Shown piece after piece: positions 58,801 to 64,000 of a stretch of DNA of 64,000 nt. Position 1 is the stretch's first letter. The number at the start of each line of letters is the position of its first letter. A program made the translations under genes and the position numbers. Under the pieces are notes generated by a model. It was given only the letters and a program-made list of their open reading frames with translations. It was not told the DNA's origin and ran no database searches. The stretch is from positions 30,920,832 through 30,984,831 of the forward strand of contig NC_135549.1 of the NCBI RefSeq assembly GCF_964340395.1, in the 5' to 3' direction. The DNA is from Glandiceps talaboti (Eukaryota > Hemichordata > Enteropneusta > Spengelidae).

Positions 58801-61800
58801 TAAAATGGAATAATCCTTCTCCTTAGTAATATTTGTAAACAACTTACTTTGTTCTATTGCAATGTATGATGGGAATAGCATAGAATAATTTGATAGTAGA
58901 GTGGTGATTGTTCAACATATATTAAAATGGAATAATCCTTCTCCTTAGTAACATTTGTAAACAACTAACTTTGTTCTATTGCAATGTATGATGGTAATAG
59001 CATAGAATAATTTGATAACAGAATGTTGATTATTCTACCTATATTAAAATGGAATAATACTTCTCCTTAGTAACATTTGTAAACAACTTACTTTGTTCTA
59101 TTGCAATGTATGATGGTAATAGCATAGAATAATTTGATAGTAGAGTGGTGATTATTCTACCTATATTAAAATGGAATAATACTTCTCCTTAGTAACATTT
59201 GTAAACAACTTACTTTGTTCTATTGCAATGTATGATGGTAATAGCATAGAATAATTTGATGATAGAGTGGTGATTATTCTACCTATATTAAAATGGAATA
59301 ATCCTTCTCCTTAGTAACATTTGTAAACAACTAACTTTGTTCTATTGCAATGTATGATGGTAATAGCATAGAATAATTTGATGATAGAGTGGTGATTATT
59401 CTACCTATATTAAAATGGAATAATTCTTCTCCTTAGTAACATTTGTAAACAACTAACTTTGTTCTATTGCAATGTATGATGGTAATAGAATAGAATAATT
59501 TGATGATAGAGTGGTGATTATTCTACCTATATTAAAATGGAATAATACTTCTCCTTAGTAACATTTGTAAACAACTAACTTTGTTCTATTGCAATGTATG
59601 ATGGTAATAGCATAGAATAATTTGATGATAGAGTGGTGATTATTCTACCTATATTAAAATGAAATAATCCTTCTCCTTAGTAACATTTGTAAACAACTAA
59701 CTTTGTTCTATTGCAATGTATGATGGTAATAGCATAGAATAATTTGATGATAGAGTGGTGATTATTCTACCTATATTAAAATGGAATAATTCTTCTCCTT
59801 AGTAACATTTGTAAACAACTAACTTTGTTCTATTGCAATGTATGATGGTAATAGCATAGAATAATTTGATAGTAGAGTGGTGATTATTCTACCTATATTA
59901 AAATGGAATAATCCTTCTCCTTAGTAACATTTGTAAACAACTAACTTTTTTCTATTGTAGTGTATGGTGGGAATAGAATAGAATAATTTGATAGTAGAGT
60001 GGTGATTGTTCATCATATATTAAAATGGAATAATCCTTCTCCTTAGTAACATTTGTAAACAACTCACTTTGTTCTATTGCAATGTATGATGCTAATAGCA
60101 TAGAATAATTTGATAGTAGAATGGTGATTATTCTACCTATATTAAAATGAAATAATCCTTTTCCTTAGTAACATTTGTAAACAACTAACTTTGCTCTATT
60201 GCAATGTATGATGGGAATAGAATAGAATAATTTGATGATAGAATGGTGATTATTCTACCTATATTAAAATGGAATAATCGTTCTCCTTAGTAACATTTGT
60301 AAACAACTTACTTTGTTCTATTGCAATGTATGATGTAATAGCATAGAATAATTTGATAGTAGAGTGGTGATTATTCTACCTATATTAAAATGGAATAATC
60401 CTTCTCCTTAGTAACATTTATAAACAACTAACTTTGTTCTATTGCAATGTATGATGGTAATAGCATAGAATAATTTGATAGTAGAGTGGTGATTATTCTA
60501 CCTATATTAAAATGGAATAATTCTTCTCCTTAGTAACATTTGTAAACAACTAACTTTGTTCTATTGCAGTGTATGATGGGAATAGAATAGAATAATTTGA
60601 TAGTAGAGTGGTGATTATTCTACCTATATTAAAATGGAATAATCCTTCTCCTTAGTAACATTTGTAAACAGCTAACTTTGTTCTATTGCAATGTATGATG
60701 GTAATAGAATAGAATAATTTGATGATAGAATGGTGATTATTCTACCTATATTAAAATGGAATAATCCTTTTCCTTAGTAACATTTGTAAACAACTAACTT
60801 TGTTCTATTGCAGTGTATGGTGGGAATAGAATAGAATAATTTGATAGTAGAGTGGTGATTGTTCAACATATATTAAAATGGAATAATCCTTCTCCTTAGT
60901 AACATTTGTAAACAACTAACTTTTTTCTATTGTAGTGTATGGTGGGAATAGAATAGAATAATTTGATAGTAGAGTGGTGATTGTTCATCATATATTAAAA
61001 TGGAATAATCCTTCTCCTTAGTAACATTTGTAAACAACTCACTTTGTTCTATTGCAATGTATGATGCTAATAGCATAGAATAATTTGATAGTAGAATGGT
61101 GATTATTCTACCTATATTAAAATGAAATAATCCTTTTCCTTAGTAACATTTGTAAACAACTAACTTTGTTCTATTGCAGTGTATGGTGGGAATAGAATAG
61201 AATAATTTGATAGTAGAGTGGTGATTGTTCAACATATATTAAAATGGAATAATCCTTCTCCTTAGTAACATTTGTAAACAACTAACTTTGTTCTATTGCA
61301 GTGTATGATGGGAATAGAATAGAATAATTTGATGATAGAATGGTGATTATTCTACCTATATTAAAATGGAATAATCCTTCTCCTTAGTAATATTTGTAAA
61401 CAACTAACTTTTTTCTATTGTAGTGTATGGTGGGAATAGAATAGAATAATTTGATAGTAGAGTGGTGATTGTTCAACATATATTAAAATGGAATAATCGT
61501 TCTCCTTAGTAACATTTGTAAACAACTCACTTTGTTCTATTGCAATGTATGATGGGAATAGAATAGAATAATTTGATGACAGAATGGTGATTATTCTACC
61601 TATATTAAAATGGAATAATACTTCTCCTTAGTAACATTTGTAAACAACTTACTTTGTTCTATTGCAATGTATGATGGTAATAGCATAGAATAATTTGATA
61701 GTAGAGTGGTGATTATTCTACCTATATTAAAATGGAATAATCCTTCTCCTTAGTAACATTTGTAAACAACTAACTTTGTTCTATTGCAATGTATGATGGT

Positions 61801-64000
61801 AATAGCATAGAATAATTTGATGATAGAGTGGTTATTATTCTACCTATATTAAAATGGAATAATTCTTCTCCTTAGTAACATTTGTAAACAACTAACTTTG
61901 TTCTATTGCAATGTATGATGGTAATAGAATAGAATAATTTGATGATAGAATGGTGATTATTCTACCTATATTAAAATGAAATAATCATTTTCCTTAGTAA
62001 CATTTGTAAACAACTAACTTTGCTCTATTGCAATGTATGATGGGAATAGAATAGAATAATTTGATGATAGAATGGTGATTATTCTACCTATATTAAAATG
62101 GAATAATCCTTCTCCTTAGTAACATTTGTAAACAACTTACTTTGTTCTATTGCAGTGTATGATGGGAATAGAATAGAATAATTTGATGATATAATGGTGA
62201 TTATTCTACCTATATTAAAATGAAATAATCCTTTTCCTTAGTAACATTTGTAAACAACTAACTTTGTTCTATTGCAGTGTATGGTGAGAATAGAATAGAA
62301 TAATTTGATAGTAGAGTGGTGATTGTTCAACATATATTAAAATGGAATAATCCTTCTCCTTAGTAACATTTGTAAACAACTAACTTTGTTCTATTGCAGT
62401 GTATGATGGGAATATAATAGAATAATTTGATAGTATAGTGGTGATTGATCAACCTATATTAAAATGGAATAATCCTTCTCCTTAGTAACATTTGTAAACA
62501 ACTAACTTTGTTCTATTGCAATGTATGATGGGAATAGAATAGAATATTTGATAGTACAGTGGTGATTGTTCAACATATATTAAAATGGAATAATTCTTCT
62601 CCTTAGTAACATTTGTAAACAACTAACTTTGTTCTATTGCAATGTATGATGGTAATAGAATAGAATAATTTGATGATAGAATGGTGATTATTCTACCTAT
62701 ATTAAAATGAAATAATCCTTTTCCTTAGTAACATTTGTAAACAACTAACTTTGCTCTATTGCAATGTATGATGGGAATAGAATAGAATAATTTGATGATA
62801 GAATGGTGATTATTCTACCTATATTAAAATGGAATAATTCTTCTCCTTAGTAACATTTGTAAACAACTAACTTTGTTCTATTGCAATGTATAGTGGGAAT
62901 AGAATAGAATAATTTGATGATAGAATGGTGATTATTCTACCTATATTAAAATGAAATAATCCTTTTCCTTAGTAACATTTGTAAACAACTAACTTTGTTC
63001 TATTGCAGTGTATGGTGGGAATAGAATAGAATAATTTGATAGTAGAGTGGTGATTGTTCAACATATATTAAAATGGAATAATCCTTCTCCTTAGTAACAT
63101 TTGTAAACAACTAACTTTGTTCTATTGCAGTGTATGATGGGAATATAATAGAATAATTTGATAGTAGAGTGGTGATTGATCAACCTATATTAAAATGGAA
63201 TAATCCTTCTCCTTAGTAACATTTGTAAACAACTGACTTTGTTCTATTGCAATGTATCATGGGAATAGAATAGAATATTTGATAGTACAGTGGTGATTGT
63301 TCAACATATATTAAAATGAAATAATCCTTCTCCTTAGTAACATTTGTAAACAACTAACTTTGTTCTTATGCAGTGTATGGTGGGAATAGAATAGAATAAT
63401 TTGATAGTTGAATGGTGGTTATTCTACCTATATTAAAATGGAATGAATAATCCTTCTCCTTAGTAACATTTGTAAACAACTAACTTTGTTCTATTGCAGT
63501 GTATGGTGGGAATAGAATAGAATAATTTGATAGTAGAGTGGTGATTGTTCAACATATATTAAAATGGAATAATCCTTCTCCTTAGTAACATTTGTAAACA
63601 ACTAACTTTGTTCTATTGCAGTGTATGATGGGAATAGAATAGAATAATTTGATGATAGAATGGTGATTATTCTACCTATATTAAAATGGAATAATCCTTC
63701 TCCTTAGTAATATTTGTAAACAACTAACTTTTTTCTATTGTAGTGTATGGTGGGAATAGAATAGAATAATTTGATAGTAGAGTGGTGATTGTTCATCATA
63801 TATTAAAATGGAATAATCCTTCTCCTTAGTAACATTTGTAAACAACTCACTTTGTTCTATTGCAATGTATGATGCTAATAGCATAGAATAATTTGATAGT
63901 AGAATGGTGATTATTCTACCTATATTAAAATGAAATAATCCTTTTCCTTAGTAACATTTGTAAACAACTAACTTTGCTCTATTGCAATGTATGATGGGAA
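49801..64000. repeat. Satellite domain E: short HORs in exact multiples of 122 bp
   Basis: The marker AACTTTTTTCTATTGTAG starts at 49818, 51769, 52501, 53721, 55307, 56283, 57259, 58113, 59943, 60918, 61406 and 63726. From 52501 to 59943 the steps are 1220, 1586, 976, 976, 854 and 1830 bp, exactly 10, 13, 8, 8, 7 and 15 monomers. A second marker, GGAACAATCC, at 54171, 55757, 56733, 57709 and 58563 gives the identical 1586, 976, 976, 854 pattern. Each block runs through ATGATGCTAATAGCATAG, AATAATCCTTTTCC and AATAATCGTTCTCC monomers in the same order. The array continues past the window. Confidence 0.85.

Larger units (their letters stand above)
9830..64000. repeat. 122-bp AT-rich satellite array, right segment (about 440 monomers)
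   Basis: Head-to-tail monomers, all in one orientation, run to the window end without interruption. A typical monomer is 9939-10060, and the next starts at 10061 and then 10183, giving a period of exactly 122 bp. A hand count of one monomer gives 34 G+C of 122 and no CpG. Variants include 126 bp (an extra GAAT in ATGGAATGAATAATCC), 119 bp (AATCCTCCTTAG) and about 120 bp (GAATATTTGATAG). Monomers differ at a few recurrent sites that are shuffled between monomers: TATTCTACC/TGTTCAACA, GCAG/GCAA, ATGATGGG/ATGGTGGG/ATGATGGT, AGAAT/AGCAT, AACTAAC/AACTTAC/AACTCAC. No spacers separate repeats. I do not recognise the family. Confidence 0.97.

Noticed and set aside
9834-64000. CRISPR array
   Set aside because: The repeats are contiguous 122-bp monomers with no unique spacers, in a eukaryotic context.

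Overview
The window is eukaryotic and almost gene-free. It holds two things: a very large tandem satellite array, and one Ty3/Gypsy-type LTR retrotransposon inserted near the left edge of that array. Spliceable host genes, tRNA, rRNA, CRISPR and bacterial-style operons are not seen. The chromodomain-less Ty3/Gypsy element and the satellite biology fit an animal, possibly a marine invertebrate such as a mollusc, but the host call is weak because no host gene is present.

Layout. Positions 1-146 are unique non-satellite DNA. Positions 147-284 and 532-669 are two copies of a 138-bp MITE-like element with 16-bp imperfect terminal inverted repeats. Both are embedded in diverged monomers of an AT-rich satellite (285-531 and 670-1420). 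A complete LTR element occupies 1421-9829. It has a 645-bp 5' LTR, a primer-binding-like TGG at 2070, gag, pol (protease, reverse transcriptase, RNase H, integrase), a long 3' untranslated stretch, a short polypurine tract and a 653-bp 3' LTR, and it is flanked by the 4-bp target duplication ATAT. From 9830 to the end (about 54 kb, roughly 440 monomers) everything is the same 122-bp satellite, about 28% GC. It is organised into several domains of higher-order repeats (HORs) with different periods: 4 monomers, 8 monomers, about 35-39 monomers in 14.4-34.7 kb, and mixtures of 6, 7, 8, 10, 13, 15 and 16 monomers towards the right end.

The retrotransposon. The two LTRs differ by only two substitutions plus one 8-bp indel, so the insertion is recent. 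All catalytic motifs are visible: the protease DTG, the RT YIDD box, the four acidic residues of RNase H, and the integrase HHCC finger with D,D35E. The zinc-knuckle end of Gag and the protease frame overlap by 58 nt. That overlap carries a correctly phased G TTA AAC heptamer, a 6-nt spacer and a stable stem-loop, the layout of a programmed -1 ribosomal frameshift signal. Three other frame breaks (near 3200, 4413 and 6235) lack such signals. They look like small indels, either real inactivation or assembly errors.

The most interesting items are the frameshift signal in the element, the nested and exactly registered HOR structure of a satellite I do not recognise, and the MITE that sits precisely at the left boundary of the array.
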